Assembly (NCBI GenBank): GCA_038148895.1
Contig: JBBVGQ010000006.1
From: Tamlana sp038148895
GTDB lineage: Bacteria; Bacteroidota; Bacteroidia; Flavobacteriales; Flavobacteriaceae
Length of the DNA stretch: 64,000 nt
Reading direction: 5' to 3' (one strand)
In this document: piece after piece, positions 16,952 to 25,332 of the stretch
How the letters are laid out: each line of letters starts with the position of its first letter
Position numbering within the stretch: the first letter of the stretch is position 1
The notes under the pieces: model-generated
What the model saw: only the letters and a program-made list of their open reading frames with translations
What the model was told of the DNA's origin: nothing
Database searches by the model: none
Program-made: the position numbers and the translations under genes

Positions 16952-17998
16952 ATGAAAAAAGTAGTAACTTTTGGGGAGATTATGCTTCGTTTGGCTCCTC
17001 AAGGATTTTTAAGATTTTCTCAAGCCGACAATTTTGATGTTGTTTATGGTGGTGGAGAATCTAACGTTGCCGTGTCATTGGCCAATTATGGTGTGCCTGT
17101 AGACTTCGTAACGCGTTTGCCTAAAAACGATATAGGTGAATGTGCTATGATGGAAATGCGCAAAAGAGGCGTTGGTGTAGATAAAATTGTTTGGGGTGGT
17201 GATCGCCTTGGTATTTATTTCTTAGAAACTGGTGCGGTGTCAAGAGGTAGTAAAGTAGTATATGATAGGGCTTATTCTTCAATGTCTACCATCCAATCTG
17301 GTATGATTGATTGGGAAGAGATTTTTGAAGGTGTTGAGTGGTTTCACTGGACAGGTATTACGCCAGCTATTTCACAAAGCTCAGCCGATGTTTGCTTGGA
17401 AGCTGTTAAAGTGGCTAGCAAGAAGGGTGTTACGATTTCAACCGACTTAAATTATCGTGCAAAACTTTGGAAATATTGCGATGCAGCAAAAAGAGAACAA
17501 ATAATGACCGAACTAACATCATATTGTGATGTGGTTTTGGGTAACGAAGAAGATGCGGAAATGCACTTTGGTATTAAACCGGAAGGCCTTGCGGTTCAAA
17601 CGCATGGACACGATGTAAAAGCTGAAGCATTTTTGTCAGTTTGTAAGCAAATGATGGAAAAATTCCCAAGAGCTAAAAAAGTAATTACAACTTTAAGAGG
17701 TTCTATCTCTGCTTCACATAATACTTGGGCGGGTGTTTTATATGATGGAAAGAAAATGTATGAAACCCGTCAGTATCAAATCACAGACATCGTTGATAGA
17801 GTAGGTGGTGGAGATTCATTCATGGGAGGTTTAATCTACGGATTATTGAAATATCCTGAAGATGACCAAAATGCATTGGATTTTGCCGTTGCCGCATCTT
17901 GCTTGAAACACACCATAAAAGGTGATGCTAACTTGGTAACTGTTGCCGAGGTTGAAAAATTAATGGGTGGCGACGCTTCTGGTCGTGTGGCTAGATAA
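16952..17998 (+). CDS. kdgK: 2-dehydro-3-deoxygluconokinase (KDG kinase), PfkB family
   Basis: The 348-residue cytoplasmic kinase phosphorylates 2-keto-3-deoxygluconate to KDPG. It opens with VVTFGEIMLRLAP, has the PfkB substrate motif VYGGGESNVAVSLAN, and ends with the ATP/catalytic motif DRVGGGDSFMGG (catalytic Asp288). The residues LETGAVSRGS and FHWTGITPA are typical of KdgK. It is followed after 92 bp by eda, whose product cleaves KDPG. The 5' region holds two LacI-type operators. The GGGDS variant replaces the more common GAGD, which also occurs in Bacteroidetes KdgK. Confidence 0.92.
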   Translation: MKKVVTFGEIMLRLAPQGFLRFSQADNFDVVYGGGESNVAVSLANYGVPVDFVTRLPKNDIGECAMMEMRKRGVGVDKIVWGGDRLGIYFLETGAVSRGSKVVYDRAYSSMSTIQSGMIDWEEIFEGVEWFHWTGITPAISQSSADVCLEAVKVASKKGVTISTDLNYRAKLWKYCDAAKREQIMTELTSYCDVVLGNEEDAEMHFGIKPEGLAVQTHGHDVKAEAFLSVCKQMMEKFPRAKKVITTLRGSISASHNTWAGVLYDGKKMYETRQYQITDIVDRVGGGDSFMGGLIYGLLKYPEDDQNALDFAVAASCLKHTIKGDANLVTVAEVEKLMGGDASGRVAR

Positions 17999-18049
17999 AA
18001 ATTTAATAGTTTAGTTGTTGAGATGTTAAGTCGTTAAGCCAGTTTACAG

Positions 18050-18077
18050 TTCAACAAATAAGCAATTCAACAAATAA
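18050..18077 (+). repeat. Short direct repeat between kdgK and eda
   Basis: The 12-mer TTCAACAAATAA occurs at 18050-18061 and 18066-18077. The 5' half of the gap (18005-18045) is a loose run of GTTGAG/GTTAAG-like units. Such degenerate low-complexity spacers are common between flavobacterial genes; no function is evident. Confidence 0.5.
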
Positions 18078-18090
18078 ACATTTATATAAA

Positions 18091-18762
18091 ATGGCACAAT
18101 TTTCAAGATTAGAAGTAGCTCAGGCTATGAAAGATACAGGAATGATTCCTTTGTTTTTCCACGGAGATATTGACTTAAGCAAAAAAGTATTAAAGGCATG
18201 TTACGATGGTGGCGCCAGATTAATGGAGTTTACCGCGCGCGGCGATTTTGCCCATGAAGTTTTTGGGGAATTAACAAAATACGCCATAAAGGAACTTCCT
18301 GGTATGATAATGGGTGTTGGTTCTGTTACTGATGGTGCAGCGGCTTCACTTTATATGGCTTTGGGTGCAAACTTTATCGTTACGCCTGTTTTAAGGGAAG
18401 ATATTGCAATAGCTTGTAACCGTAAAAAAGTACTTTGGTCTCCTGGTTGTGGAAGTTTAACAGAAATAGCACGAGCCGAGGAATTGGGTTGCGAAATTGT
18501 TAAATTATTCCCTGGTGACTTATACGGCCCAAAATTCATTAAAGGTATTAAAGGGCCACAACCTTGGACAAGCATTATGCCTACCGGAGGGGTTTCTCCA
18601 GACGAAGCTAACCTAAAAGGTTGGTTTGATGCTGGTGCAACTTGTGTTGGTATGGGCTCTCAATTGATTTCAAAAGAAATCATTGCCAATAAAGATTATG
18701 CAAAACTGGAGCAGGATGTAAAAGATGCTTTGGCTATTGTTAAAAAGGTTAGAGGTTTTTAA
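18091..18762 (+). CDS. eda: KDPG / 4-hydroxy-2-oxoglutarate aldolase
   Basis: The 223-residue class I aldolase splits KDPG to pyruvate and glyceraldehyde 3-phosphate. The Schiff-base lysine is Lys138 in EIVKLFPGDLYGP. Other family motifs are MEFTARGDF (catalytic Glu region), GVGSVTDGAAAS, ATPxL-like IVTPVL and IMPTGGVSP (phosphate site). With kdgK it forms the lower branch of hexuronate, pectin or alginate catabolism and of the Entner-Doudoroff route. No uronate isomerase, dehydratase or alginate lyase is in the window, so the source of KDG is not shown. A good terminator follows. Confidence 0.95.
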   Translation: MAQFSRLEVAQAMKDTGMIPLFFHGDIDLSKKVLKACYDGGARLMEFTARGDFAHEVFGELTKYAIKELPGMIMGVGSVTDGAAASLYMALGANFIVTPVLREDIAIACNRKKVLWSPGCGSLTEIARAEELGCEIVKLFPGDLYGPKFIKGIKGPQPWTSIMPTGGVSPDEANLKGWFDAGATCVGMGSQLISKEIIANKDYAKLEQDVKDALAIVKKVRGF

Positions 18763-18795
18763 TCAGATTCCTTCGTTAAAAACTTGTTAAACTTA

Positions 18796-18833
18796 AAAAC
18801 CTTCTCGGGATTCGGGAAGGTTTTCCTTTTTTT
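18796..18833 (+). terminator. Terminator of kdgK-eda
   Basis: A 9-bp stem (AAAACCTTC with GAAGGTTTT) with an 11-nt loop is followed by a T-rich run to 18833, 34 bp after the eda stop. Confidence 0.8.
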
Positions 18834-18850
18834 ACTCACTTTAAATTTGT

Positions 18851-18858
18851 TACATTTG
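18851..18858 (+). promoter_or_regulatory. -7 box upstream of the FKBP gene
   Basis: TACATTTG is an exact TAnnTTTG match. It lies 43 bp before the start codon and just after the preceding terminator. No clear -33 TTG is present. Confidence 0.45.
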
Positions 18859-18901
18859 GCATCGCGAAAAAAACAACTTTATAAAAACAATAATTCAAAA
18901 A

Positions 18902-19603
18902 ATGAAAATAATGAAATTTTTAAGTCTAGTGGCGTTCGTACTGATTATGGTATCATGTAACAAAAATGGCGTATCGAACGAACCATTAAAAACTGAGTTG
19001 GATTCTGTAAGTTATGCTATCGGTTTAGATGTGGCTAATAATGTTAAAAGGAGCTTTGATGAGTTTGATAACGATTTATTCATTCAAGGTTTTATAAATG
19101 GTTCTGATTCTACAAACCTTCAAATTGACCAAGCTAAGGCACAACAATTAGTTAGGGCGTACTTCCAAAAGAAACAACAGGAAGAAATGGCAAAAAGAAA
19201 AGAAGAAGGTGAAAAAAATAAAGCAGAAGGCGAAAAATTCTTAGCTGAAAACAAAACAAAAGATGGCGTTCAGACTACCGAAAGCGGTTTGCAGTACATC
19301 GTTTTAAAAGAAGGAACAGGGGCACAACCAACTGCAACTTCTAAAGTAAAAGTACATTATCATGGCACTTTATTGGACGGTACTGTGTTTGATAGCTCCG
19401 TTGATAGAGGTGAGCCTACAGAGTTTGGCGTAAACCAAGTTATTAAGGGATGGACAGAAGGTTTGCAATTAATGAAAGAAGGCGCAAAATACAAGTTCTT
19501 TATTCCTCAGGATTTGGCTTATGGTGCCAATCCAAGACCGGGCGGTGTTATTAAGCCTTACGCAACATTAGTTTTTGATGTTGAACTTTTAGAAGTTAAG
19601 TAA
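18902..19603 (+). CDS. FKBP-type peptidyl-prolyl isomerase lipoprotein
   Basis: The 233-residue protein has an SPII signal (LIMVSC, then NKNG), so it is anchored in an envelope membrane and should face the periplasm. An N-terminal dimerization domain of the FkpA/Mip type (DSVSYAIGLDVANNV, a helix rich in Lys/Glu at ~80-115) is followed by a C-terminal FKBP domain (VKVHYHGTLLDGTVFDSS, VIKGWTEGLQLM, PQDLAYG). It would assist folding of exported proteins. The start could be the ATG at 18902 or the internal ATG at 18911; both leave the signal intact. Its own promoter and a following terminator make it a single-gene unit. Confidence 0.92.
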   Translation: MKIMKFLSLVAFVLIMVSCNKNGVSNEPLKTELDSVSYAIGLDVANNVKRSFDEFDNDLFIQGFINGSDSTNLQIDQAKAQQLVRAYFQKKQQEEMAKRKEEGEKNKAEGEKFLAENKTKDGVQTTESGLQYIVLKEGTGAQPTATSKVKVHYHGTLLDGTVFDSSVDRGEPTEFGVNQVIKGWTEGLQLMKEGAKYKFFIPQDLAYGANPRPGGVIKPYATLVFDVELLEVK

Positions 19604-19626
19604 CATACCATATATTAAATGAGTTT

Positions 19627-19658
19627 AAAAGCAGGAAGTTTATCTTTCTGCTTTTTTT
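19627..19658 (+). terminator. Terminator of the FKBP gene
   Basis: The hairpin AAAAGCAGGAAG / CTTTCTGCTTTT, with a short loop and one bulge, is followed by seven T residues. Confidence 0.75.
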
Positions 19659-19696
19659 GTTTTCAATTTTTATGGAAGAATAAGTTTTTCAAGTTG

Positions 19697-19704
19697 TAAA
19701 TTTG
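19697..19704 (+). promoter_or_regulatory. -7 box upstream of era
   Basis: TAAATTTG is an exact TAnnTTTG box, 20 bp before the era ATG, giving a predicted leader of about 14 nt. Confidence 0.45.
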
Positions 19705-19724
19705 CAGCAAGTAAAATCAAGTAA

Positions 19725-20606
19725 ATGAGCCATAAAGCAGGTTTTGTAAATATTATAGGCAACCCAAACGTGGGCAAGTCAACCTTAATGAATGCCTTTG
19801 TGGGTGAAAAACTTTCCATTATCACTTCAAAGGCACAGACCACACGCCATAGAATTTTGGGCATTGTAAATGGAGATGATTTTCAAGTGGTTTTAAGCGA
19901 CACGCCGGGTATTATAAAACCGGCTTACGAATTGCAGGAATCCATGATGGATTTTGTGAAATCCGCCTTTGAGGATGCTGATGTTTTATTGTACATGGTT
20001 GAAATTGGTGAGCAAGAACTGAAGGACGAAGCCTTTTTTAATAAAATAACCAGTTCCAAAATTCCTATTTTATTGTTGTTGAATAAAATGGATAAATCCA
20101 ATCAAGAGCAATTGGAAGAGCAAGTTCAGCTTTGGGCAGAGAAAGTTCCCAATGCCGAGATTTTTCCAATTTCGGCGTTAACAGGTTTTAACGTAAAAGA
20201 AGTGTTTAACCGTATTCTTGATTTGCTTCCTGAATCACCTCCGTTTTATCCAAAAGACCAACTGACAGATAAACCAGAACGTTTTTTTATAAATGAAACC
20301 ATTCGCGAAAAAATCCTTCTTCATTATAAAAAAGAAATACCTTATGCCGTTGAGGTTGAAACTGAAGAGTTTTTAGAGGAAGAAAAAATTATAAGGGTGC
20401 GAACGGTAATAATGGTAGAGCGTGAAACCCAAAAAGGGATTATTATTGGCCACAAAGGCAGCGCGTTAAAACGTGTTGGAATTGAGGCCAGAAAAGACTT
20501 GGAAACCTTCTTTGGAAAACAAATCCACATTGAGCTTTATGTAAAAGTGAACAAAAATTGGCGCAGCAACCAAAACCAGCTGAAACGTTTTGGGTATAAC
20601 AATTAA
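19725..20606 (+). CDS. era: GTPase Era, ribosome assembly
   Basis: The 293-residue protein has the Ras-like G domain followed by a KH domain, the usual Era order and length. G1 is GNPNVGKST, G3 is DTPGI, G4 is NKMDKS and G5 is SALTG. The KH motif is GHKGSALKRVGIEARK near the C-terminus, which binds the 3' end of 16S rRNA. It acts in maturation of the 30S subunit. Its last four bases overlap the stop of the convergent membrane-protein gene, so there is no room for a separate terminator. Confidence 0.97.
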   Translation: MSHKAGFVNIIGNPNVGKSTLMNAFVGEKLSIITSKAQTTRHRILGIVNGDDFQVVLSDTPGIIKPAYELQESMMDFVKSAFEDADVLLYMVEIGEQELKDEAFFNKITSSKIPILLLLNKMDKSNQEQLEEQVQLWAEKVPNAEIFPISALTGFNVKEVFNRILDLLPESPPFYPKDQLTDKPERFFINETIREKILLHYKKEIPYAVEVETEEFLEEEKIIRVRTVIMVERETQKGIIIGHKGSALKRVGIEARKDLETFFGKQIHIELYVKVNKNWRSNQNQLKRFGYNN

Positions 20607-21103
20607 TCTTTTCTGTCTAAAACACCATTCATAAAATCATTCAATTCAAGCATATCTTTTTTACTGGATGCTTTGCCAATGCTTCCCGCAAAATATAATG
20701 CAATCCAGATAACGACCATCAAAAACATAACGCTCAATTGCACGGCATAACTTTGTTTTAAAGACCAATTTGAGTATGCCCAAATGCCAAATGCCACAAA
20801 AACAAGGGCTACAATAAAGTGAAGGAACATAAAAAGTGTCCAGACAGTTGGGTTTGGACCAAACAAACCATGAAGCATGCAAGATTCTTTGGTTACTTCA
20901 TTAATTTCCAAATGCAATTGTGGTGACCAAAAATGCTGTTTTGCCTTCGGGAATTTTATAAAAACATGGTCGTCAATTCTACTAACAATAAAATCAGATT
21001 GTGCAGTTTTGGCTTCCTCAAAGTCCTTTAAAACCGCTTCATTACTTCTTGGGAGTTCAAACTTAAAGCGCGGCCTTAAAACAATATCATTTGGTAATGC
21101 CAT
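20603..21103 (-). CDS. Conserved hypothetical protein with two membrane segments
   Basis: The 166-residue protein has a soluble N-terminal part of about 90 residues (PRFKFELPRSNEAVLKDFEEAK, VFIKFPKAKQHFWSPQL). This is followed by two hydrophobic helices (about 92-110 and 122-142) and a short cytoplasmic-like tail. I do not recognise a named domain. Similar proteins are sometimes labelled GTP-binding protein in flavobacterial genomes, apparently only because of their place beside era; no GTPase motif is present. It overlaps the era stop by 4 bp on the opposite strand. Confidence 0.8.
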   Translation of the reverse strand: MALPNDIVLRPRFKFELPRSNEAVLKDFEEAKTAQSDFIVSRIDDHVFIKFPKAKQHFWSPQLHLEINEVTKESCMLHGLFGPNPTVWTLFMFLHFIVALVFVAFGIWAYSNWSLKQSYAVQLSVMFLMVVIWIALYFAGSIGKASSKKDMLELNDFMNGVLDRKD

Positions 21104-21199
21104 TAATTTAGTTTTAGGATAGTAAATTACTATTTTTTATTCAAAATTCTGGGTATTTTATTATTCTTCATAAAAAGGACGGTGCATTAGGATATTTGC

Positions 21200-21207
21200 T
21201 ATTTTTG
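21200..21207 (+). promoter_or_regulatory. -7 box upstream of der
   Basis: TATTTTTG fits TAnnTTTG exactly, 62 bp before the der start. Confidence 0.4.
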
Positions 21208-21268
21208 CACAAGTTTTCAGGTAAGCGTGTTGACAGTCAGCTTATCCAAAAACCATTAATTAAATATC

Positions 21269-22573
21269 ATGAGCAATATTGTAGCTATAGTAGGAAGGCC
21301 AAATGTGGGTAAATCAACGTTTTTCAATCGTCTCATTCGACGTAGGGAAGCGATTGTTGATGCCGTAAGTGGAGTTACTAGAGACCGTCATTACGGAAAG
21401 ACCGATTGGAATGGAAAGGAGTTTTCCTTAATAGATACTGGTGGCTATGTATTGGGAAGCGATGATGTTTTTGAAGCTGAAATTGATAAGCAGGTTGAAA
21501 TTGCGATAGAAGAGGCTGATGCCATAATTTTTATGGTAGATGTTGAATCTGGCGTTACCGGAATGGACGAGGATGTGGCTAAATTGCTTAGAAAAGTTAA
21601 GAAACCTGTTTTTTTGGTGGTAAACAAAGTTGATAATGCCAAACGTGCCGAAGATGCCGTAGAGTTTTATGCATTGGGATTGGGTGAATATTTCACCATT
21701 GCCAGTATAAATGGAAGCGGTACGGGCGATTTGTTGGATGCTTTGGTTGAAGCCTTGCCTGAAAAAGAAGAGGTAGTTGAAGAAGAGTTACCAAGATTTG
21801 CCGTGGTTGGTCGCCCCAACGCTGGAAAGTCATCTTTTATAAATGCCTTAATAGGTGAGGATAGATATATTGTAACCGACATTGCTGGAACTACACGTGA
21901 TTCCATTGATACCAAATATAACCGTTTTGGGTTTGAATTTAATTTGGTTGATACCGCGGGAATAAGAAAGAAGTCGAAGGTAAAAGAAGATTTAGAGTTT
22001 TACTCTGTAATGCGCAGTATTCGTGCCATTGAACACTGCGATGTGTGTTTACTGGTTTTAGATGCCAATAGAGGTTTTGACGGACAGGTGCAAAACATTT
22101 TCTGGCTGGCTGAGCGTAATAGGAAGGGTGTCGTGGTTTTGGTTAACAAATGGGATTTGGTGGAGAAAGACCACAAATCGGTTAAAGATTATGAAAAAGC
22201 AATCAGAAAACAAATGGAACCATTTACTGATGTACCTATTGTATTTATTTCGGCGTTGACCAAACAACGTATTTACAAAGCCATAGAAACCGCAGTTGAG
22301 GTCTATAAAAACCGAACCAAAAAAATTAAAACAAGTACGCTTAACGAGGTGTTTTTGCCATTAATTGAAAACTATCCGCCGCCAGCATACAAAGGCAAGT
22401 TTGTTAAAATAAAGTACATCATGCAATTGCCTACACCACAGCCACAATTTGCTTTCTTTTGTAATTTGCCACAATACGTTAAAGACCCTTACAAGCGTTT
22501 TCTGGAAAACAAGCTTCGCGAGAATTTCGATTTTACAGGTGTTCCGGTGAGTGTTTATATGAGGAAGAAGTAA
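21269..22573 (+). CDS. der: GTPase Der (EngA), 50S ribosome assembly
   Basis: The 434-residue protein carries two consecutive G domains, the hallmark of Der. Domain 1 has GRPNVGKST, DTGGY and NKVDNA. Domain 2 has GRPNAGKSS, DTAGI and NKWDLV. A C-terminal KH-like domain follows (VFLPLIENYPPPAYKGK, KIKYIMQLPTPQPQF). Length and order are standard. It functions in late assembly of the large subunit. It lies close to era, a neighbourhood often kept in Bacteroidetes. Confidence 0.97.
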   Translation: MSNIVAIVGRPNVGKSTFFNRLIRRREAIVDAVSGVTRDRHYGKTDWNGKEFSLIDTGGYVLGSDDVFEAEIDKQVEIAIEEADAIIFMVDVESGVTGMDEDVAKLLRKVKKPVFLVVNKVDNAKRAEDAVEFYALGLGEYFTIASINGSGTGDLLDALVEALPEKEEVVEEELPRFAVVGRPNAGKSSFINALIGEDRYIVTDIAGTTRDSIDTKYNRFGFEFNLVDTAGIRKKSKVKEDLEFYSVMRSIRAIEHCDVCLLVLDANRGFDGQVQNIFWLAERNRKGVVVLVNKWDLVEKDHKSVKDYEKAIRKQMEPFTDVPIVFISALTKQRIYKAIETAVEVYKNRTKKIKTSTLNEVFLPLIENYPPPAYKGKFVKIKYIMQLPTPQPQFAFFCNLPQYVKDPYKRFLENKLRENFDFTGVPVSVYMRKK

Positions 22574-22653
22574 CGTCTTCACAAGAAAATCATTTTAAAA
22601 TATAGTTTAATTATCGAGTATATTGGTTATTTTTATTCGCAAACAACCAAGAT

Positions 22654-23658
22654 ATGAGCCAGATTATAACCTTTGGGGAAGTGCTAATGCGCTTGTCGCC
22701 TTTCGGAAACAAAAAATTCATACAAGCCAATACCTTAGAATTTTATTTTGGAGGAACTGAAGTTAACGTGGGGCTTTCCATATCCAATTTTGGGGGTAAT
22801 GTAAAGCACATCACGGCTATTTCGGATGATTTTATTGGAGATACGGCCATAGCTTATCTCAATAAATTTGATTTGGATACCACGGCCATTGTGCGCTCCA
22901 AAAACCCATTAGGTGTTTATTTTTTGGAGGTTGGTGCCGTGATGCGCCCAAGTTCTATTTCATATAATCGGGCACATTCAGCATTTTCTGAAATAAAGCC
23001 AAATATGGTTGATTGGGAAAGGGCGCTTAGAAAAGGTAGTTGGTTTCATTGGACGGGGATTACGCCGGCATTGACCCAAGGTGCTTTTGATACCTTAAAG
23101 GCGGGCTTGAAATTGGCAAGGGAAAAAGGTATGGAAGTATCGGCAGACCCGACCTATAGAAGTGGTTTATGGAAGTACGGTGCAAATCCTCGAGAGGCCT
23201 TAACAGAACTACTGCATTGCTCAACGGTTTTTATAGGTGGCATAAATGAAATTAATGAGGTTTTAGATACCAATTATGGCTACACAAATGAAGAATTTGT
23301 TGAGGCCAGTAAAAAACTTATGGAAGCGTTTCCGACCATCGATAAGGTTTTTGATAAAATAAGGACATCCATCAATTCGTCTTGGCATAAAATCAGGGCG
23401 AGGATGTGGAATGGTAAAGAGTTTAGGGAAACCGAGGATTTTGATATTACCCATATTGTAGACCGCATTGGTACTGGTGATGCCTTTGCAGCCGGATTGA
23501 TTTATGGCTTGCAAAATTATGACGATTTTAAATCCATGCAATTTGCCAGTGCAGCCTGCGCTTTAAAACATACTTATGTTGGCGACGTTAATTATGCAAC
23601 GACTGAAGAAGTTACAAGAATTTTGGATGGTAATGTAACTGGGCGTTTTACGAGGTAG
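22654..23658 (+). CDS. PfkB-family sugar kinase, second KdgK-like protein
   Basis: The 334-residue kinase is a paralogue of the 16952 kdgK product. It opens with IITFGEVLMRLSPFG, has FYFGGTEVNVGLSISNFG, shares LEVGAVMRPS and FHWTGITPAL, and ends with DRIGTGDAFAAG (catalytic Asp276). These shared motifs make KDG or a close relative (for example 2-keto-3-deoxygalactonate) the likely substrate. It stands alone, away from eda and the LacI operators, so it may serve another pathway or be expressed constantly. A palindromic terminator-like repeat follows 5 bp after its stop. Confidence 0.88.
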   Translation: MSQIITFGEVLMRLSPFGNKKFIQANTLEFYFGGTEVNVGLSISNFGGNVKHITAISDDFIGDTAIAYLNKFDLDTTAIVRSKNPLGVYFLEVGAVMRPSSISYNRAHSAFSEIKPNMVDWERALRKGSWFHWTGITPALTQGAFDTLKAGLKLAREKGMEVSADPTYRSGLWKYGANPREALTELLHCSTVFIGGINEINEVLDTNYGYTNEEFVEASKKLMEAFPTIDKVFDKIRTSINSSWHKIRARMWNGKEFRETEDFDITHIVDRIGTGDAFAAGLIYGLQNYDDFKSMQFASAACALKHTYVGDVNYATTEEVTRILDGNVTGRFTR

Positions 23659-23663
23659 CTATT

Positions 23664-23697
23664 CCCTCCTTGAGGAGGGCTAGGGAGGTGTTTTTTT
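23664..23697 (+). terminator. Terminator-like palindromic repeat after the second kdgK-like gene
   Basis: CCCTCC (23664-23669) pairs with GGAGGG (23674-23679) around a TTGA loop. A second GGGAGG at 23683-23688 can pair with the same arm instead. Seven T residues follow. The wording resembles a dispersed palindromic unit seen between flavobacterial genes; here it likely also ends transcription. Confidence 0.6.
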
Positions 23698-23839
23698 ACA
23701 ACGCTATCGTGTTTGAGTAAGTTTAGCCGATTTTACAAGCGACTAACTTTATAAAATTGGAACGACCCATAGGAATATCCATAGGATTTTCCTAGTAGGT
23801 AGGAACCAAGAAATTGTTTTTAAACGGTGTTGACAATAG
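23698..23839. other. Non-coding gap with short repeats
   Basis: No gene is visible. CCATAGGA occurs twice, 12 bp apart (around 23768-23787), next to TAGGATTTTCCTA, a small inverted repeat. The role is unknown. Confidence 0.3.
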
Positions 23840-24415
23840 TTATTTTATTCTTTTTCCAAGTTTGTATTGTTTTCTGATTTCCGTTCCATCCTCTTTAAGA
23901 CAATATTCTATTCCGTTCTTTTTTCCATTAATGTACTCACAACGAAAAGTCATTTTTTCACCACCGTCCCGATAACCTAATTCTATTCCGTTTTTTTTCT
24001 TATCCAGATATTGACAGCTATAGGAAATTTTCCCGTTTGTATATTGTTCTTTCAGTATTTTTATTCCATTATCATTGTAAGTGAAAATTTCAAAAATATC
24101 GCCCTGAAGATCATATTCATATCGTTTTGAAAGTACATAGGGTTTGTTTGGATTGAATTTAGTTTTGGAGGAAAGTCTTTTTTCTTTTCCATTAAAATAT
24201 AAGTAGCTAAATAAAATAACACCATTTTTAAATTCTTCCTCATAAACTAGGTGTCCATTTGTCCGCTTTACTTGAGCGATTCCTGTAAAGAGTCCGTCAT
24301 CAGTGACTTTATATACCAAATTGTTATCGATGTAAACTTCTTTCATACCAATTACTTCCTGTGAAATCAGTTTATTGAAAGTAAAAAGCATTAATAATAC
24401 AAGGAAGTTTCTCAT
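23840..24415 (-). CDS. Exported protein with MORN-like (YwqK-type) repeats
   Basis: The 191-residue protein has a signal peptide (LVLLMLFTFNKLISQ) and no lipobox. The rest is built from repeated short strands of the form YxNGKxxG (for example QYTNGKISYSCQYLDKKKNG, EYINGKKNGIEYC), the pattern of MORN-variant/YwqK proteins. Some members are called antitoxins in databases, but no toxin gene lies next to it, so that name is not supported here. It is downstream of the TPM operon with a 60-bp gap. No specific function can be given. Confidence 0.75.
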   Translation of the reverse strand: MRNFLVLLMLFTFNKLISQEVIGMKEVYIDNNLVYKVTDDGLFTGIAQVKRTNGHLVYEEEFKNGVILFSYLYFNGKEKRLSSKTKFNPNKPYVLSKRYEYDLQGDIFEIFTYNDNGIKILKEQYTNGKISYSCQYLDKKKNGIELGYRDGGEKMTFRCEYINGKKNGIEYCLKEDGTEIRKQYKLGKRIK

Positions 24416-24475
24416 TTAATCATAATTATTGCCAACAACCCGTTAAGGGTATATTTTTTTGGATAGAAATAAATT

Positions 24476-25324
24476 TTACCAACCACCTGAAGCACCTCCA
24501 CCGCCAAAGCCGCCTCCACCAAAGCCGCCTCCGAAACCACCGCCACCCGATGTCCATCCACCTCCGCCAGAGCTTCCGCCCCAACCAGATGAACCACGTC
24601 TGTAACTGCCGCGTCCCATATTGCTTAAAATAATGGCTTCCAACAAATCTTGTCCCGCAGAGCGATGGCCACGATTGCCACCACCGCCACGCCTATTTTT
24701 TGAAATGGATATAAGGATGATGATAAAAATAAAAATCAGTATGAAAATCAGCCCAACAGGAAAATCGTTTTTGCTGGACTGACGCGTGCCTTTATACTCA
24801 CCATTTAAAACCTCAAAAATGGCATCAGCACCTCTATTTAATCCGCCATAATAATTCCCTTGTTTAAAATACGGAATAATGTCACGTTCAATAATACGTT
24901 TTGATAAGGCGTCGGTCAATAAATGTTCAATGCCATAGCCCGTGTTTATGGCAATTCTTCTATCGTTTTTGGCCAATAAAATTAAAATACCGTTGTCTTC
25001 TTTTTCTTGCCCAATGCCCCAAGCTTGGCCCCATTCCGCTCCAAGAAAATTTATGTTTTCACCGTTTGTGGAATTAATAATGGCGACAACAATTTGGGTT
25101 GACGTCGTATCTGAATATTTTACTAATTTTTGCTCTAAGCTATTTTTTTGCGAAGAAGAAAGCAAGCTAACATAATCATAAACACTGGTTTGAAAACTTG
25201 GCTTTTCTGGAATTTCAAACTGCCCATAGGAAACGTTTAAAAACAAAAAACCAACGAACAAAGAAAGAACAAGTCTTTTATAAGATTTATACTGCGATTG
25301 AAAACTGAAGACTGAAAACTCCAT
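24476..25324 (-). CDS. TPM-domain membrane protein with glycine-rich tail
   Basis: The 282-residue product has a signal sequence (LVLSLFVGFLFLNVSYGQ), a TPM domain (about 40-175; VYDYVSLLSSSQKNSLEQKL, DRRIAINTGYGIEHLLTDAL), a membrane helix (LIFILIFIFIIILISIS) and a C-terminal tail of some 50 residues that is nearly all Gly and Ser. TPM proteins are linked to photosystem repair in plants and to envelope functions in bacteria; the role here is unknown. The first eleven codons (MEFSVFSFQSQ) lie in a CTGAAGACTGAAAAC-type low-complexity repeat, so a TTG inside the signal sequence could be the true start. It lies 8 bp after the second TPM gene. Confidence 0.85.
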   Translation of the reverse strand: MEFSVFSFQSQYKSYKRLVLSLFVGFLFLNVSYGQFEIPEKPSFQTSVYDYVSLLSSSQKNSLEQKLVKYSDTTSTQIVVAIINSTNGENINFLGAEWGQAWGIGQEKEDNGILILLAKNDRRIAINTGYGIEHLLTDALSKRIIERDIIPYFKQGNYYGGLNRGADAIFEVLNGEYKGTRQSSKNDFPVGLIFILIFIFIIILISISKNRRGGGGNRGHRSAGQDLLEAIILSNMGRGSYRRGSSGWGGSSGGGGWTSGGGGFGGGFGGGGFGGGGASGGW

Positions 25325-25332
25325 GATAAAAC

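Noticed and set aside
20603..21103. GTP-binding function for the membrane protein next to era
   Set aside because: None of the G1-G5 motifs is present.
23840..24415. Toxin-antitoxin system around the YwqK-like gene
   Set aside because: No toxin gene is adjacent, and a signal peptide shows the protein is exported.
24476..24620. Repetitive G/C-rich DNA resembling a tandem repeat or CRISPR
   Set aside because: It is the coding sequence of the Gly/Ser-rich tail of the TPM protein; there are no regular spacers.
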